A DNA stretch of 64,000 nt, taken from contig NZ_CAKMSR010000003.1 of NCBI RefSeq assembly GCF_928381705.1, positions 1-64,000 of the forward strand, read 5' to 3'. The notes under the pieces are model-generated. The model did no database searches. It had not been told where the DNA came from and saw only the letters and a program-made list of their open reading frames with translations. The position numbers were made by a program, and so were the translations under genes. Numbering within the stretch: the first letter of the stretch is position 1; every line of letters begins with the position of its first letter. This DNA comes from Rothia nasimurium (GTDB lineage Bacteria; Actinomycetota; Actinomycetes; Actinomycetales; Micrococcaceae). Of the stretch, positions 53,834-63,492 are shown piece after piece.

Positions 53834-55365
53834 GGGCGCCTCCAAGCACGGCCGTCGCGTTCCAGCATTTCGTGGGCTGAAGCCGGGCCCCACGAGCCGG
53901 GGGCGTAGGCTTCGGGTTTGATTTTGTTTTCTTCCCAGTATTCTTCGAAGGGGTCAAGAATCTTCCAGGAGAGCTCAACCTCTTCGTGGCGGGGGAAGAG
54001 CGGGGGCTCACCGAGCAGCACATCGAGAATCAGACGCTCGTAGGCCTCGGGGGACTCTTCGGTGAAGGAGTGGGAGTAGCCAAAGTCCATGTTGACGTCG
54101 CGGATTTCCATCTGGGTGCCGGGCACCTTCGAGGCAAAGCGCAGGGTCATTCCCTCATCGGGCTGCACACGAATCACAATCGCATTCTGGCCGGAGCTAT
54201 CGGCGCTGCCGACAAAGAGCAGGTTGGGAGCCTTCTTGAAGACCACGGCAATTTCGGTGACGCGGCGACCCAGGCGCTTGCCCGCGCGCAGGTAGAAGGG
54301 CACGCCCGCCCAGCGGCGGGTGTTTATGTTCAGCTTGAGGGCGGCGAAAGTTTCGGTGCGGGAGTCGGCGGGAATGTCGTTCTCGTCAAAGAAGCCGTTG
54401 ACCTCTTCACCGCCCTGGTTGCCGGCAGCGTACTGGCCGATGGCAAAGGCTGAGGCAATATCATCGGGAATCTGGACTGCCTCAAGCACCTTGGCCTTCT
54501 CGGCGCGCAGGTGCTCAGCGTTGAAGCTGACGGGCTCTTCCATGGCAGTGAGTGCCAGCAGCTGCAGCAGGTGGTTCTGAATGACGTCGCGGGCAGCGCC
54601 CACGCCGTCGTAGTAGCCAGCGCGGGTACCGATGCCGATGTCTTCGGCCATGGTGATCTGCACGTGGTCGACGTTGGTGGCGTTCCACAGGGGCTCGAAC
54701 ATCTGGTTGGCAAAGCGCATGGCCAGAATATTCTGCACGGTTTCCTTGCCCAGGTAGTGGTCGATACGGAAGACCGAATCGGCGGGGAAGACCCGCTCAA
54801 CAATGGCGTTGAGCTCGCGGGCGGTTTCGAGGTTGTGGCCGAAAGGCTTTTCGATAACCACACGGCGCCACCCCTCGTGCTGGTTGTGGTTGGCCAGGTC
54901 GTGATCGGCTAGCTTCTGTAGTACCTGGTCGAAGTCCTTGGGAGGAATTGACAGGTAGAAGGCGTGGTTGCCGCGGGTGCCTCGGGTTTCGTCGAGCTCT
55001 GCCAGGGTTGCCTTGAGCTTTTCAAAGGACTCATCGGAGTCGAAGGTGCCGGTGACAAAGCGAATGCCGGCAGCGAACTGGTTCCAGACGTCCTCGCGGA
55101 AGGGGGTGCGGGCGTGGGCTTCAACGTGCCCGCGCACTTCGTTCTGGAAGTCCTCGTGGCTCCACTCGCGGCGTCCGAAGCCCACCAGGCCGAAACTCGG
55201 TGGGAGCAGGCCACGGTTGACCAGGTCGTAGACGGCTGGGAGCAGTTTCTTGCGCGCAAGGTCGCCGGTGACGCCGAAGAAGACCAGGGAGGACGGGCCT
55301 GCCACGCGGGTTAGTCTGCGGTCGCGCGGGTCGCGCAGGGGGTTTGAATCGTGAGTGTTGGCCAC
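53830..55365 (-). CDS. zwf: glucose-6-phosphate 1-dehydrogenase (511 aa)
   Basis: NADP-binding GVTGDLARKKLLPA (near residue 32), substrate-site RIDHYLGKETVQNI with the catalytic His region (near 196), and the C-terminal G6PD domain. It oxidises glucose 6-phosphate and makes NADPH at the entry to the pentose phosphate pathway. The GTG at 55365 is supported by AAGGA upstream. The 3' end overlaps opcA, whose product is needed for full activity in related bacteria. tal lies 187 bp upstream on the same strand. Confidence 0.95.
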   Translation of the reverse strand: MANTHDSNPLRDPRDRRLTRVAGPSSLVFFGVTGDLARKKLLPAVYDLVNRGLLPPSFGLVGFGRREWSHEDFQNEVRGHVEAHARTPFREDVWNQFAAGIRFVTGTFDSDESFEKLKATLAELDETRGTRGNHAFYLSIPPKDFDQVLQKLADHDLANHNQHEGWRRVVIEKPFGHNLETARELNAIVERVFPADSVFRIDHYLGKETVQNILAMRFANQMFEPLWNATNVDHVQITMAEDIGIGTRAGYYDGVGAARDVIQNHLLQLLALTAMEEPVSFNAEHLRAEKAKVLEAVQIPDDIASAFAIGQYAAGNQGGEEVNGFFDENDIPADSRTETFAALKLNINTRRWAGVPFYLRAGKRLGRRVTEIAVVFKKAPNLLFVGSADSSGQNAIVIRVQPDEGMTLRFASKVPGTQMEIRDVNMDFGYSHSFTEESPEAYERLILDVLLGEPPLFPRHEEVELSWKILDPFEEYWEENKIKPEAYAPGSWGPASAHEMLERDGRAWRRP

Positions 55366-55551
55366 CGCCGTGAATCCTTCACAGGTTGGTTGGGGCGGCA
55401 GCTGCGAAAGGCGTGGGGGCTGCCGCGGTTCTCTTGTTCTAGTGTACTAGTGCCCACCGGGCCGGCAGGTGCTTGCCGCCGGGCTGGGGTGATGGTGAGC
55501 GGGTGCAGTGAGGGTGGGGGATACGACCCCCACCCTCAGCGTGAAACGGTA

Positions 55552-56658
55552 CTACTTGCTGTCAGCCAGTGCGGCGGTGACGGTGTCGAGCAGTTCCTTC
55601 CAGGAGACCTCGAACTTCTCAACGCCTTCGGTTTCCAGCTTTTCTACCACGTCGTTGTAGGAGATACCTACAGCTTCGAGCTGGTTGAGGATCTCGGTGG
55701 ATTCCTCGTAGGTGCCCTCGATAGCGTTACCCGCAACCTCTGCGTGGTCGAAGGTTGCGTTGAGGGTTGCCTCGGGCATGGTGTTGACGGTGCCGGGGGC
55801 TGCAATTTCGGTGACGTAGAGGGTGTCGGGGTAGGCGGGGTTCTTCACGCCGGTGGATGCCCAGAGCGGACGCTGGCGGTTGGCACCTGCGGCTTCCAGG
55901 CGGGCCCAGCGCTCGGAGGAGAAGGCCTGCTCGTAGACTTCGAAGGCCAGGCGGGCGTTAGCTACACCGGCCTTGCCGCGCAGGGCGAGGGCTTCGTCGG
56001 TGCCGATGGCCTCAAGGCGGGCATCGATCTCTGTGTCGACGCGGGAGACGAAGAAGGAGGCAACGGAGTGGATCTTTGAGAGGTCCTTACCGTTTTCCAG
56101 TGCCTTTTCGAGGCCCAGCAGGTAGGCGTTGATGACGGCGCGGTAACGCTCCAGGGAGAAAATCAGGGTTACGTTGACCGAGATACCTTCAGCCAGGGCC
56201 TCAGCGATGGGCTCTAGGCCCTCTTCGGTGGCGGGAATCTTGATCATGACGTTTTCACGGCCAACTGCTGAGTAGAGTTCCTTAGCCTGGGCCAGGGTTG
56301 CAGCTGATTCGCGGGCCAGCAGGGGAGAGACCTCGATGGAGACGCGGCCGTCAAAGCCCTGGGTTGCCTCGTAGATGGGGGCAAACACGTCGCAGGCGTC
56401 GCGTACGTCGTCAATCATGGCAGCAAAGCCAGCTGCCTCTGCTTCGGTGCCCTCTGCTGCCAGCTTCTTCATCTGCTCGGCGTAGGCTGCGCCGTTCGAC
56501 AGAGCGGCAGCGAAGATGGAGGGGTTGGTGGTTACGCCGACCACGTTCTTGGTGTCGATGAGCTCCTGCAGGTTACCGCTGGTGAGACGCTCGCGGGAGA
56601 GGTCATCGAGCCAGATGGAGACGCCTGTGTCTGAAAGCTTCTGGGTGGGGGTAGTCAT
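55552..56658 (-). CDS. tal: transaldolase (type 2, 368 aa)
   Basis: GVTTNPSIF (41-49) and the Schiff-base Lys in [13 protein letters not shown] (K140) identify transaldolase; length and the C-terminal [28 protein letters not shown] region match the long actinobacterial class. It transfers dihydroxyacetone units between sugar phosphates in the non-oxidative pentose phosphate pathway. Start ATG at 56658 follows the tkt stop by 26 bp, so tkt-tal are co-transcribed. Usual actinobacterial gene order tkt-tal-zwf-opcA-pgl is intact. Confidence 0.95.
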   Translation of the reverse strand: MTTPTQKLSDTGVSIWLDDLSRERLTSGNLQELIDTKNVVGVTTNPSIFAAALSNGAAYAEQMKKLAAEGTEAEAAGFAAMIDDVRDACDVFAPIYEATQGFDGRVSIEVSPLLARESAATLAQAKELYSAVGRENVMIKIPATEEGLEPIAEALAEGISVNVTLIFSLERYRAVINAYLLGLEKALENGKDLSKIHSVASFFVSRVDTEIDARLEAIGTDEALALRGKAGVANARLAFEVYEQAFSSERWARLEAAGANRQRPLWASTGVKNPAYPDTLYVTEIAAPGTVNTMPEATLNATFDHAEVAGNAIEGTYEESTEILNQLEAVGISYNDVVEKLETEGVEKFEVSWKELLDTVTAALADSK

Positions 56659-56684
56659 AATGTTTTCCTTAACTTGAAGTTCTG

Positions 56685-58796
56685 TTAGCGGGCAGCGGCG
56701 ATGGACTCGCGGGCCTTGGCTGCGACGTTCTCGGCGGTGAAGCCGTAGTCGGCGAAGAGTTCCTCGGCTGAGGCTGAGGCACCGTAGTGTTCCAGGGAAA
56801 CGGCGCGGCCTGCTTCGCCCAGAATGTCCATCCAGGGCATGGCCAGGCCGGCTTCAACGGTCACGCGGGCCTTGACGGCGGAGGGGATAACTGACTCGCG
56901 GTACTCGGCAGACTCGGCTGCGAACCACTCGCGGCAGGGCATGGAGACAACGCGGGCGGCGATACCCTCTTCTGCTAGCTGGGTGCGGGCAGCTAGTGCA
57001 ACCTCGACCTCAGAACCGGTGGCAATGAGGATGACGTCGGGGGTGCCCTCGGTGTCAGCCAGTACATAACCGCCGCGGGCAGCACCGTTAGCCGAAGCGA
57101 ACTTCTCGCCCTCGGCGTCCGCGTGCAGGTCTTCACGAGCCACGTTGGTCAGGTTCTGGCGGGAGAGCACCAGGCCGGCGGGGTGGTCCTTGATGTCCAG
57201 AATCTTGCGCCAGGCTACAGCGGTTTCGTTACCGTCAGCGGGGCGCACAACATCGAGGTTGGGGATTGCGCGCATAGCGGTCAGGTGCTCAACGGGCTGG
57301 TGGGTGGGGCCGTCCTCGCCCAGACCGATAGAGTCGTGGGTCCAGACGAAGATGTTGGGCACACCCATGAGCGCTGCCAGGCGGACGGCCGGGCGCTGGT
57401 AGTCGGTAAAGACGAAGAAGGTTCCGGAGAAAGGACGGGTGGGCGAAGACAGCGCGATACCGTTGGTGATAGCTGCGGCGGCATGCTCGCGAATACCGAA
57501 GTGCAGCACACGACCGTAGGGGTGGCCGGTCCAGCTCTTGGTGGAGCGGGACTCGGGGTTGAAGGACTTCTCGGTATCGATGGTGGTGTTGTTTGACCCA
57601 GCCAGGTCAGCAGAACCGCCCCAGAGTTCGGGCAGAACCGGTGCAATTGCGTTGATGACCTTGCCCGATGCCGCGCGGGTTGCGATGGAGGTGCCAGCCT
57701 CAAAGGTTGGCAGGGCCTCATCAAGTTCGGCGGGCAGCTTGCCAGCAACCATGCGCTCGTAGAGCTTGGCCTGCTCGGGGTTGGCGGCAGCCCAGGCATC
57801 GAAGGACTTCTGCCACTCGTCGCGCTCAGCTGCGCTGCGCTCAACCAGGGCGCGGGTGTGCTCAAGAATCTCGGGCTCCACCACGAAGTGCTGTTCGGGG
57901 TCGAAGCCCAGCACCTTCTTGGTGGCTGCAACTTCGTCGGCACCCAGCTTGGAGCCGTGGATACCACCGGTGTTCTGCTTGGTGGGAGCGGGGTAACCGA
58001 TGATGGTGCGCAGTTCGATGAAGGAGGGCTTATCGGTGACCTTGGTGGCTGCAACGATAGCGTCGTAAAGGGCTTCGACATCTTCCTTGTAGTCGCCGCC
58101 AACGGTCCAATCCACCTTGGCAACATCCCAGCCGTAGGCTTCGTAGCGGGCTGCGACGTCCTCGGTGAAAGCCACGTCGGTGTCATCTTCAATGGAGATG
58201 TGGTTGCGGTCGTAGATGACGACCAGGTTGCCCAGCTGCTGGTGGCCGGCCAGAGCGGACGCCTCGGCGGTTACACCCTCCTGCACATCGCCCTCAGAGG
58301 CAATGGTGAAGACGGTGTGGTCAAAGGGGGAAGTGCCGGGGGCAGCCTCGGGGTCGAAGAGGCCGCGCATGCGACGCTGGGCGTAGGCAAAGCCCACAGC
58401 GGACGCCAGGCCCTGACCCAGGGGGCCGGTAGTGATTTCGACGCCCTTGGTATGACCAAATTCGGGGTGGCCGGGAGTCAGGGCGCCAGCGGTGCGCAGG
58501 GCCTTAATGTCGTCAAGTTCCAGACCAAAACCACCCAGGAAGAGCTGGTTGTACAGGGTCAGCGAGGTGTGGCCGGGGGAGAGAATGAAGCGGTCACGAC
58601 CCTCCCAACGGTCATCGCGGGGATCCTGACGCATGACCTTCTGGAAGAGCAGGTAGGCCACAGGAGCCAGGCTCATCGCGGTACCGGGATGGCCCGAGCC
58701 AACCTTCTCAACGGCGTCCGCAGCAAGCACGCGAGCGGTATCAACCGCGCGCTGGTCTTTCTCGGTCCATTCAAGCTTCTGATTCAGGTTAGGCAT
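56685..58796 (-). CDS. tkt: transketolase (703 aa)
   Basis: TPP-dependent enzyme. The N-terminal domain has [18 protein letters not shown] (about 34-51), [18 protein letters not shown] and the TPP/Mg motif region [32 protein letters not shown] (about 167-198). The central domain has [19 protein letters not shown], with the catalytic Glu. C-terminal [10 protein letters not shown] follows. It transfers two-carbon units in the pentose phosphate pathway. First gene of the cluster; a 455-bp gap with promoter-like DNA separates it from divergent ctaB. Confidence 0.96.
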   Translation of the reverse strand: MPNLNQKLEWTEKDQRAVDTARVLAADAVEKVGSGHPGTAMSLAPVAYLLFQKVMRQDPRDDRWEGRDRFILSPGHTSLTLYNQLFLGGFGLELDDIKALRTAGALTPGHPEFGHTKGVEITTGPLGQGLASAVGFAYAQRRMRGLFDPEAAPGTSPFDHTVFTIASEGDVQEGVTAEASALAGHQQLGNLVVIYDRNHISIEDDTDVAFTEDVAARYEAYGWDVAKVDWTVGGDYKEDVEALYDAIVAATKVTDKPSFIELRTIIGYPAPTKQNTGGIHGSKLGADEVAATKKVLGFDPEQHFVVEPEILEHTRALVERSAAERDEWQKSFDAWAAANPEQAKLYERMVAGKLPAELDEALPTFEAGTSIATRAASGKVINAIAPVLPELWGGSADLAGSNNTTIDTEKSFNPESRSTKSWTGHPYGRVLHFGIREHAAAAITNGIALSSPTRPFSGTFFVFTDYQRPAVRLAALMGVPNIFVWTHDSIGLGEDGPTHQPVEHLTAMRAIPNLDVVRPADGNETAVAWRKILDIKDHPAGLVLSRQNLTNVAREDLHADAEGEKFASANGAARGGYVLADTEGTPDVILIATGSEVEVALAARTQLAEEGIAARVVSMPCREWFAAESAEYRESVIPSAVKARVTVEAGLAMPWMDILGEAGRAVSLEHYGASASAEELFADYGFTAENVAAKARESIAAAR

Positions 58797-59251
58797 CAGC
58801 CGTCCTCTCTCAATCTGGCTACCCAGAAATATTCATCAAACTTATTCTTCTACCCGCCCACCGACGCCCAGCGGGACAAGCCCACACAAGCACACGGTAA
58901 AACCGGCAAAAGACGCTACTTCCAGGATAGTTCACCTGCGCATATGTGGGCTTGGTTTGCCTCTCAGCGGACGCCCCCGCTTTAGGGGTGCGCTTAATCT
59001 ATTAGCCAGGGGGTAGGTAGGCGTTATACGATGTAATTTGACCAAAAGCTCTTTTGGCGTGCTCACAAACCGGCCAACCCTGGCTAAAAGTGATGGGCAC
59101 CACCCAAAAAAATCGGTGCGAGGGGCACCCGGGCGCGCAGACGGCGTCCGCACCCCAACACGCCGAAAACCGCCACCTATTTCACATAGTGAATCGCCCG
59201 GCGGGGGAACCGAAGAGCTGCACACACAACAGTCAAGGGAAGTCAGCATAC
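58797..59251. promoter_or_regulatory. divergent tkt-ctaB promoter region with two small palindromes
   Basis: No convincing gene lies here. CCAAAAG-ct-CTTTTGG occupies 59042-59057 and TTCAC-ata-GTGAA occupies 59181-59193; both could be regulator sites. A TTATACGAT stretch near 59024-59032 resembles a -10. Two GCGGACGC octamers (58967 and 59144, opposite orientations) also lie here. Confidence 0.4.
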
Positions 59252-60235
59252 GTGAAGGGCCATGGCATCAACACCGTGATCGACCGTACCGAAGAAGGCC
59301 AGCAAACCCCCGCTGCGCCTGCACCCGGCCGCGTCTCCCTGGGTCGCAAAATTAGGGCCTACATTCACCTCACAAAGCCTCAAATTATTGAGCTGCTTCT
59401 GGTAACCACCGCGCCCACCATGATTTTTGCCGCCGGTGGCTTCCCCAACCTCTGGCTGGTGCTCCACACCATGATTGGCGGCTCACTTGCCGCCGGCGCG
59501 TCCTGCGCCTTCAACTGCTATATCGACCGCGAAGCTGATCGACTGATGAAGCGCACCGAGAAGCGTCCGCTGGTCACCGGCGAGCTGACCGACCGGGAAG
59601 CCCTTATCTTTGCCTGGGTGCTGTCGGTTGTTTCAATCGTGTACCTCTACTTCCTGGTGAACCCGCTGGCTGCCGGTCTCGGAGTCGTCGCGATTTTCCT
59701 CTACGTTGTCTTCTACTCCCTGTGGCTGAAGAAGCGCACCAAGCAGAACATCGTCTGGGGCGGCCTGGCGGGCTGCATGCCGGTCTTTATCGCCTGGGCG
59801 GCTGTAGAGAACACCATTTCTTGGGCAGCTGTGGTGCTCTTTATGGTGATTTTCCTCTGGACGCCCCCGCACTACTGGCCCCTGTCGATGAAGTACGCCG
59901 AGGACTACCGGGCCGCCGGCATTCCTATGCTGGGCGCTACCGATTCTGCTAAGAGTGTTTCGGTGCAGGTGGTGCTGTACGGCTGGGCCATGGTGATGTG
60001 CTCCCTGCTGCTGGTGCCCCTGGGCGGCGCTGGCTGGGTGTACACGGCGACCGCTGTGCTGATTGGGGCCTGGTTCCTCTACCACTGCCACAAGCTGCAC
60101 CGCCTGGCGCTGGCGGAGCAGGCAACCAGCCGGACCGCTATGGTGGTCTTCCACGGCTCAATCACCTACCTGACCGTGCTGTTCATTGCTCTGGCGGTCG
60201 ACCCCTTCGTGGGCGGCCCGGTGCTCCCGCTCTAA
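59252..60235 (+). CDS. ctaB: protoheme IX farnesyltransferase (327 aa)
   Basis: A UbiA-type prenyltransferase with about nine membrane helices. The prenyl-diphosphate site [20 protein letters not shown] (about 89-108) has the conserved N-x3-D-x3-D, and the second acidic site is near [17 protein letters not shown]. It farnesylates heme B to heme O for cytochrome oxidase. The GTG at 59252 is preferred because AAGGGAAG lies upstream; the open frame to 59054 runs through the promoter region. ctaA, which completes heme A, lies beyond one interposed gene. Confidence 0.92.
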   Translation: MKGHGINTVIDRTEEGQQTPAAPAPGRVSLGRKIRAYIHLTKPQIIELLLVTTAPTMIFAAGGFPNLWLVLHTMIGGSLAAGASCAFNCYIDREADRLMKRTEKRPLVTGELTDREALIFAWVLSVVSIVYLYFLVNPLAAGLGVVAIFLYVVFYSLWLKKRTKQNIVWGGLAGCMPVFIAWAAVENTISWAAVVLFMVIFLWTPPHYWPLSMKYAEDYRAAGIPMLGATDSAKSVSVQVVLYGWAMVMCSLLLVPLGGAGWVYTATAVLIGAWFLYHCHKLHRLALAEQATSRTAMVVFHGSITYLTVLFIALAVDPFVGGPVLPL

Positions 60236-60247
60236 GCCCTTCCCTGC

Positions 60248-60314
60248 AAGGGGACCTGATTTTCAAAAAGGGACCGCATAATATGCGGTCCCTTTTTGGT
60301 TTTGCGGTCCCCTT
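60248..60314. repeat. palindromic element, left copy (ctaB side)
   Basis: Inner arms AAAAAGGGACCGCAT (60265-60279) and ATGCGGTCCCTTTTT (60283-60297) are perfect with a 3-base loop. The outer right arm GGTTTTGCGGTCCCCTT matches the right copy, but the outer left arm agrees only over AAGGGGACC. It lies 12 bp after the ctaB stop and can act as its terminator. Confidence 0.9.
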
Positions 60315-60476
60315 GTGGATAAAGGTGGATAGCGGGTCATAATTCCGTCACGGTTTCACCAGTTTTCATTGCTGAGCAAGTCCCAACCTCATGGAATTCA
60401 AGGAACTTCGACTAGCAAGTTTTCCACAGACCTCATTGAGGTAGCTTTAAGAGCGGGCCGGCAGCACACTCATAGC

Positions 60477-61415
60477 ATGAGAAACGATGAGATTTTTGCA
60501 CACGTTAAACATAGAGATGAGCTGCTGAACGACGGAGTATCTGACGCGACACTAAGTTCTAAAGTACGTAAGGGAGAGCTGCACCGATTACGGCCCGGTG
60601 TTTACTGCGATGAACAGTGGTGGTCAGCCCTGAAATATTATGAGCAGTATAGAGCTCATATTATTGCTGTCTTTTTGGCAAGTCCTGAAACAATATTTAC
60701 TCATTTAGCAGCTGCAACGTTGCATGGTCTGGCAATCTTGAATGTTCCAGAGCTAGTTGATGTCCACACTCGGGTTCAGTCGAGGGGACGCGGCAAGCTG
60801 GTTCGTAAACACTATAGCTCCACTCCAGTGCCATCTGTTCAAACGCATGAGAGCGGCCTTAAAGCGACCTCAGTTATCCGAACAGTTATTGATTGTGCTC
60901 GATTTCTTCCGCATAAGGACGCTGTTGTAGTTGCGGATAGTGCTTTGAATCAGGGGTTGGTTTCATATGACGTGCTTGCTGCAGCTTTGCAACAGGTCAG
61001 CGGATGGGGCTATGTCAAGTGTCGGCGGGTTGCCGAGATAATGAGTTCACATGCAGAAAGCCCCGGTGAGACTCTGTTGAGGCTGATTCTTGTTGGCGCT
61101 GGGCTGCCTTGGCCTGATGAGCAGATTCAAGTAGAGGTGCGCGGTAAGTCATTCAGGATTGATTTAGGGTATAAGCATTTAAAAATTGCCCTTGAGTTTG
61201 ATGGAAACATCAAATATACAGAGTTTGGTACTCAAGTTAATCAGGAAAATCTGGAACGGTATCGTGAGTCTCTCCTCCAAAACGAGGGCTGGATGTTTCG
61301 ACGGTATCGCTGGGCCGACGTAAGGCAACGACCACATCAAATTGTTAAAGAAATTAAACGGGTTATCGAACAGCAGCAGCGTGTGTACGGCGCTAAAGCG
61401 AAACAGCCCGCGTAA
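60477..61415 (+). CDS. AbiEi-like wHTH plus DUF559/Vsr-type nuclease-fold protein (312 aa)
   Basis: Residues 1-60 resemble the AbiEi antitoxin N-terminal winged helix (ATLSSKVRKGELHRLRPGVY). Residues 70-175 continue the AbiEi-like middle region. Residues 195-300 match the DUF559 (Vsr-like PD-(D/E)XK) domain: ESPGETLLR with E198, FRIDLGYKHLKIALEFDG with D229, E240 and D242, and a C-terminal LQNEGWMFRRYRWADV. It may cut or bind nucleic acid; related genes are common accessory genes in actinobacteria and usually lack a partner toxin. The gene is AT-richer than its neighbours and is bounded by two copies of one palindrome. No Shine-Dalgarno site precedes ATG 60477; an upstream TTG (60369) is less likely. 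Confidence 0.7.
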   Translation: MRNDEIFAHVKHRDELLNDGVSDATLSSKVRKGELHRLRPGVYCDEQWWSALKYYEQYRAHIIAVFLASPETIFTHLAAATLHGLAILNVPELVDVHTRVQSRGRGKLVRKHYSSTPVPSVQTHESGLKATSVIRTVIDCARFLPHKDAVVVADSALNQGLVSYDVLAAALQQVSGWGYVKCRRVAEIMSSHAESPGETLLRLILVGAGLPWPDEQIQVEVRGKSFRIDLGYKHLKIALEFDGNIKYTEFGTQVNQENLERYRESLLQNEGWMFRRYRWADVRQRPHQIVKEIKRVIEQQQRVYGAKAKQPA

Positions 61416-61480
61416 GGGGACCGCAAAACTAAAAAGGGACCGCATAATACGCGGTCCCTTTTTAGTTTTGCGGTCCCCTT
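61414..61480. repeat. palindromic element, right copy (perfect 30-bp arms)
   Basis: Bases 61414-61443 pair perfectly over 30 bp with 61451-61480, with loop ATAATAC. The core GGGACCGC/GCGGTCCC and AAAAA/TTTTT runs are shared with the left copy. The last two bases of the nuclease-gene stop codon TAA are the first two bases of the element. It lies between convergent genes and can terminate both. Confidence 0.92.
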
Positions 61481-61504
61481 GGAGTGGGGGTGGGAGGAGG
61501 AAGG

Positions 61505-62683
61505 CTACGCCGTCCGGACGCGTCCCACCGCCTTCTCACGCGCAGCGGGGGAGGAGAGCACCAGCTGCCGCTCAAACAGCGAAGACGCCGCCAGGGCGAA
61601 CACACCCGACCCAATCAGGTGCATCTCCACCAGCCAAATTGGCAGCCCGTTGAAGTACTGGGTGTAACCCACGATAGCCTGGTAGCCCAGCACCACCAGC
61701 ACAAAGGCCAGAGACTTCCCAAAGATAGGGGCCCACCCCTTTGACCGCCACAGCGCAAAGAAGCCCAGCACCGAAGCGCAGTAAATCCACACAAGAGAAC
61801 CGTGCAGGCGGGTCACCCACACCGGGTTAAAAGCGTGGCGGTGGGTCTCGGCGTCACCCGCGTGCGGGCCGGTACCCGTCGTAACCGTGCCCATGAACAT
61901 CAGCGCAACAACCAGCACCACGCCGACCCAACCGAGCACCCGCATGAGGTGGGCGGACGCGGGGGCTCCGGCATCCGCGCCCTGAGTTGGGGCATGAGCC
62001 GGGGCGGCAGCGGGGACGAGCCCCTCGCGGGCAGCTGTACCCTCAAAGTAGCGGTAGACACGGTTGAGGTAGATACCGGCAATCATGATTATCAGGGCTG
62101 AAAGCATGTAGTGGGCGGTAATCATCCAGGGATTGAGGCGCAGCCAGACCGAAATACCGCCGACCACAGCCTGCACCGGAATACCCCAGAGCAGCAGCAG
62201 GGTCAGGTTGAAGAGGTCAGAATAGCGGGAGCGGGGGGCGACAAAGCCGCGCGACTCGAGCCAGGCGCCTAACCCTTGAGCGCGGAAGCTCTCGGATCGA
62301 CTGCCCACGAGGAGGCTCCAGATGAAGCGACCCAACGAGAGACGCTCAGGGAATACCACCCGCAGCACCGCCAGGAAGGCGATGACGGTAACGGCGACCA
62401 GCACGAAGGTCAGTAGGCGGTTGCCGAATTCAACTATGCCGTGGATGCCCATTTCGGGGGTGGTGGTCCAGGAGCCGTCCGAGGTGCAGCGGGGCCAGGC
62501 GTCACAGCCCAGGCCGGAGCCGGTGAGACGGACGATACCGCCGGAAACAATCAGCACAATGTTGGCAATGGCTACAGCCCAGGCGGTCTTTTTGATCCAG
62601 CGGGTGTAGTGGCGGGGGATGAGGTGTTCACCCAGGGTAGTTGGCTGGTAGGTTCCAGCGGTGGGCGTGTGCGGGGTCGGCAT
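61505..62683 (-). CDS. ctaA: heme A synthase (COX15/CtaA type, 392 aa)
   Basis: Eight membrane helices with the family signature IVRLTGSGLGCDAWPRCTSDGSW (about 51-73, with two Cys), FGNRLLTFVLVAVTV carrying a heme-ligand-associated region, and His residues in ITAHYMLSALI and VTRLHGSLVWIY. It oxidises heme O to heme A for the aa3 oxidase. A Pro/Ala-rich loop of about 40 residues (around 225-260) interrupts the two halves. The ATG at 62683 has AAGGAACG upstream. Confidence 0.92.
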   Translation of the reverse strand: MPTPHTPTAGTYQPTTLGEHLIPRHYTRWIKKTAWAVAIANIVLIVSGGIVRLTGSGLGCDAWPRCTSDGSWTTTPEMGIHGIVEFGNRLLTFVLVAVTVIAFLAVLRVVFPERLSLGRFIWSLLVGSRSESFRAQGLGAWLESRGFVAPRSRYSDLFNLTLLLLWGIPVQAVVGGISVWLRLNPWMITAHYMLSALIIMIAGIYLNRVYRYFEGTAAREGLVPAAAPAHAPTQGADAGAPASAHLMRVLGWVGVVLVVALMFMGTVTTGTGPHAGDAETHRHAFNPVWVTRLHGSLVWIYCASVLGFFALWRSKGWAPIFGKSLAFVLVVLGYQAIVGYTQYFNGLPIWLVEMHLIGSGVFALAASSLFERQLVLSSPAAREKAVGRVRTA

Positions 62684-62724
62684 GGAGCGTTCCTTCACAA
62701 AGGTTGCGGACGGTCTGGGTCAGG

Positions 62725-63492
62725 CTAGGCTGACCATTTAAAGAATCGGGTGGCCAGGGCAGCAAAGAGAACTGTTGCTATTAGCAAGATCAGGTGGGGT
62801 AGCAGCAGGAAGCTGTGGTAGATGTAGTCCCCTCGCAGGGCGTTGCCCAGGGCTGCTGAGGGGAGCAGGTCAATGATGGGGGACAGCCAGGTGGGGTAGC
62901 GGTCGGTGGGAATGAGAATGCCACCGGCTGCAGCCAGCAGTACCCAGGCCATGTTGACGATGGCCAAGGTTGCTTCGGCGCGCACGGTGCCGGCAATGAG
63001 TAGCCCTAGGGAGGTAAAGCAGGCTGCCCCCAGCAGCAGGGTGGGTAGGGACATGAGGACGCCGGGTACGGTGGCCGTCCAGCCCAGCAGCTGGCCCAGT
63101 GCCCCTACCAGCAGGTACTGAATCAGGAGGACCGCGAGCACCGCCAGCACCTTGCCCGCAATCAGGCCGCCCTTGCCGAGCGGGGTGGTGGAGATAAAGC
63201 GCAGCACCCCGTAGCGGCGGTCGAAGCCGGTGGCAATACCCTGACCTGAGAGCGCGGTGGAGAGCACGCACAGGGCTAGCACGCCAGGTACAGCAATGTC
63301 GACGCGGCTTACCCCGTAGCGGTTCGCCCAGGGGTCGAGAAAGCTGGTGTAGGCAAGAGCCAGTAGGCCCATGATGGGGAAGGCGATGTTCAGCATGAGC
63401 TGCTCACCGTTTTTGAGCATGGCGATGGTTTCGAACTTGCCCTGGGCTAGCACGCGGGTGAGGGCTGGTGCTGCTGTTGAGGTGGTGCTCAT
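62725..63492 (-). CDS. ABC-2 type transporter permease (255 aa)
   Basis: Six hydrophobic helices in the ABC-2 membrane pattern, including FDRRYGVLRFISTTPLGKGGLIAGKVLAVL (about 92-121) and SLGLLIAGTVRAEATLAIVNMAWVLLAAAGGI (about 161-192). ABC-2 permeases export drugs, lipids or polysaccharides with a separate ATPase. Its start overlaps the stop of the ATPase gene by 4 bp (ATGA), so they form one exporter. It lies between that gene and ctaA, a neighbourhood I recall from Micrococcaceae; a heme-linked role is only a guess. Confidence 0.85.
   Translation of the reverse strand: MSTTSTAAPALTRVLAQGKFETIAMLKNGEQLMLNIAFPIMGLLALAYTSFLDPWANRYGVSRVDIAVPGVLALCVLSTALSGQGIATGFDRRYGVLRFISTTPLGKGGLIAGKVLAVLAVLLIQYLLVGALGQLLGWTATVPGVLMSLPTLLLGAACFTSLGLLIAGTVRAEATLAIVNMAWVLLAAAGGILIPTDRYPTWLSPIIDLLPSAALGNALRGDYIYHSFLLLPHLILLIATVLFAALATRFFKWSA

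Noticed and set aside
57858..58985. 375-codon plus-strand ORF opposite tkt
   Set aside because: It is a shadow of transketolase, low in protein character, and has no family signature.
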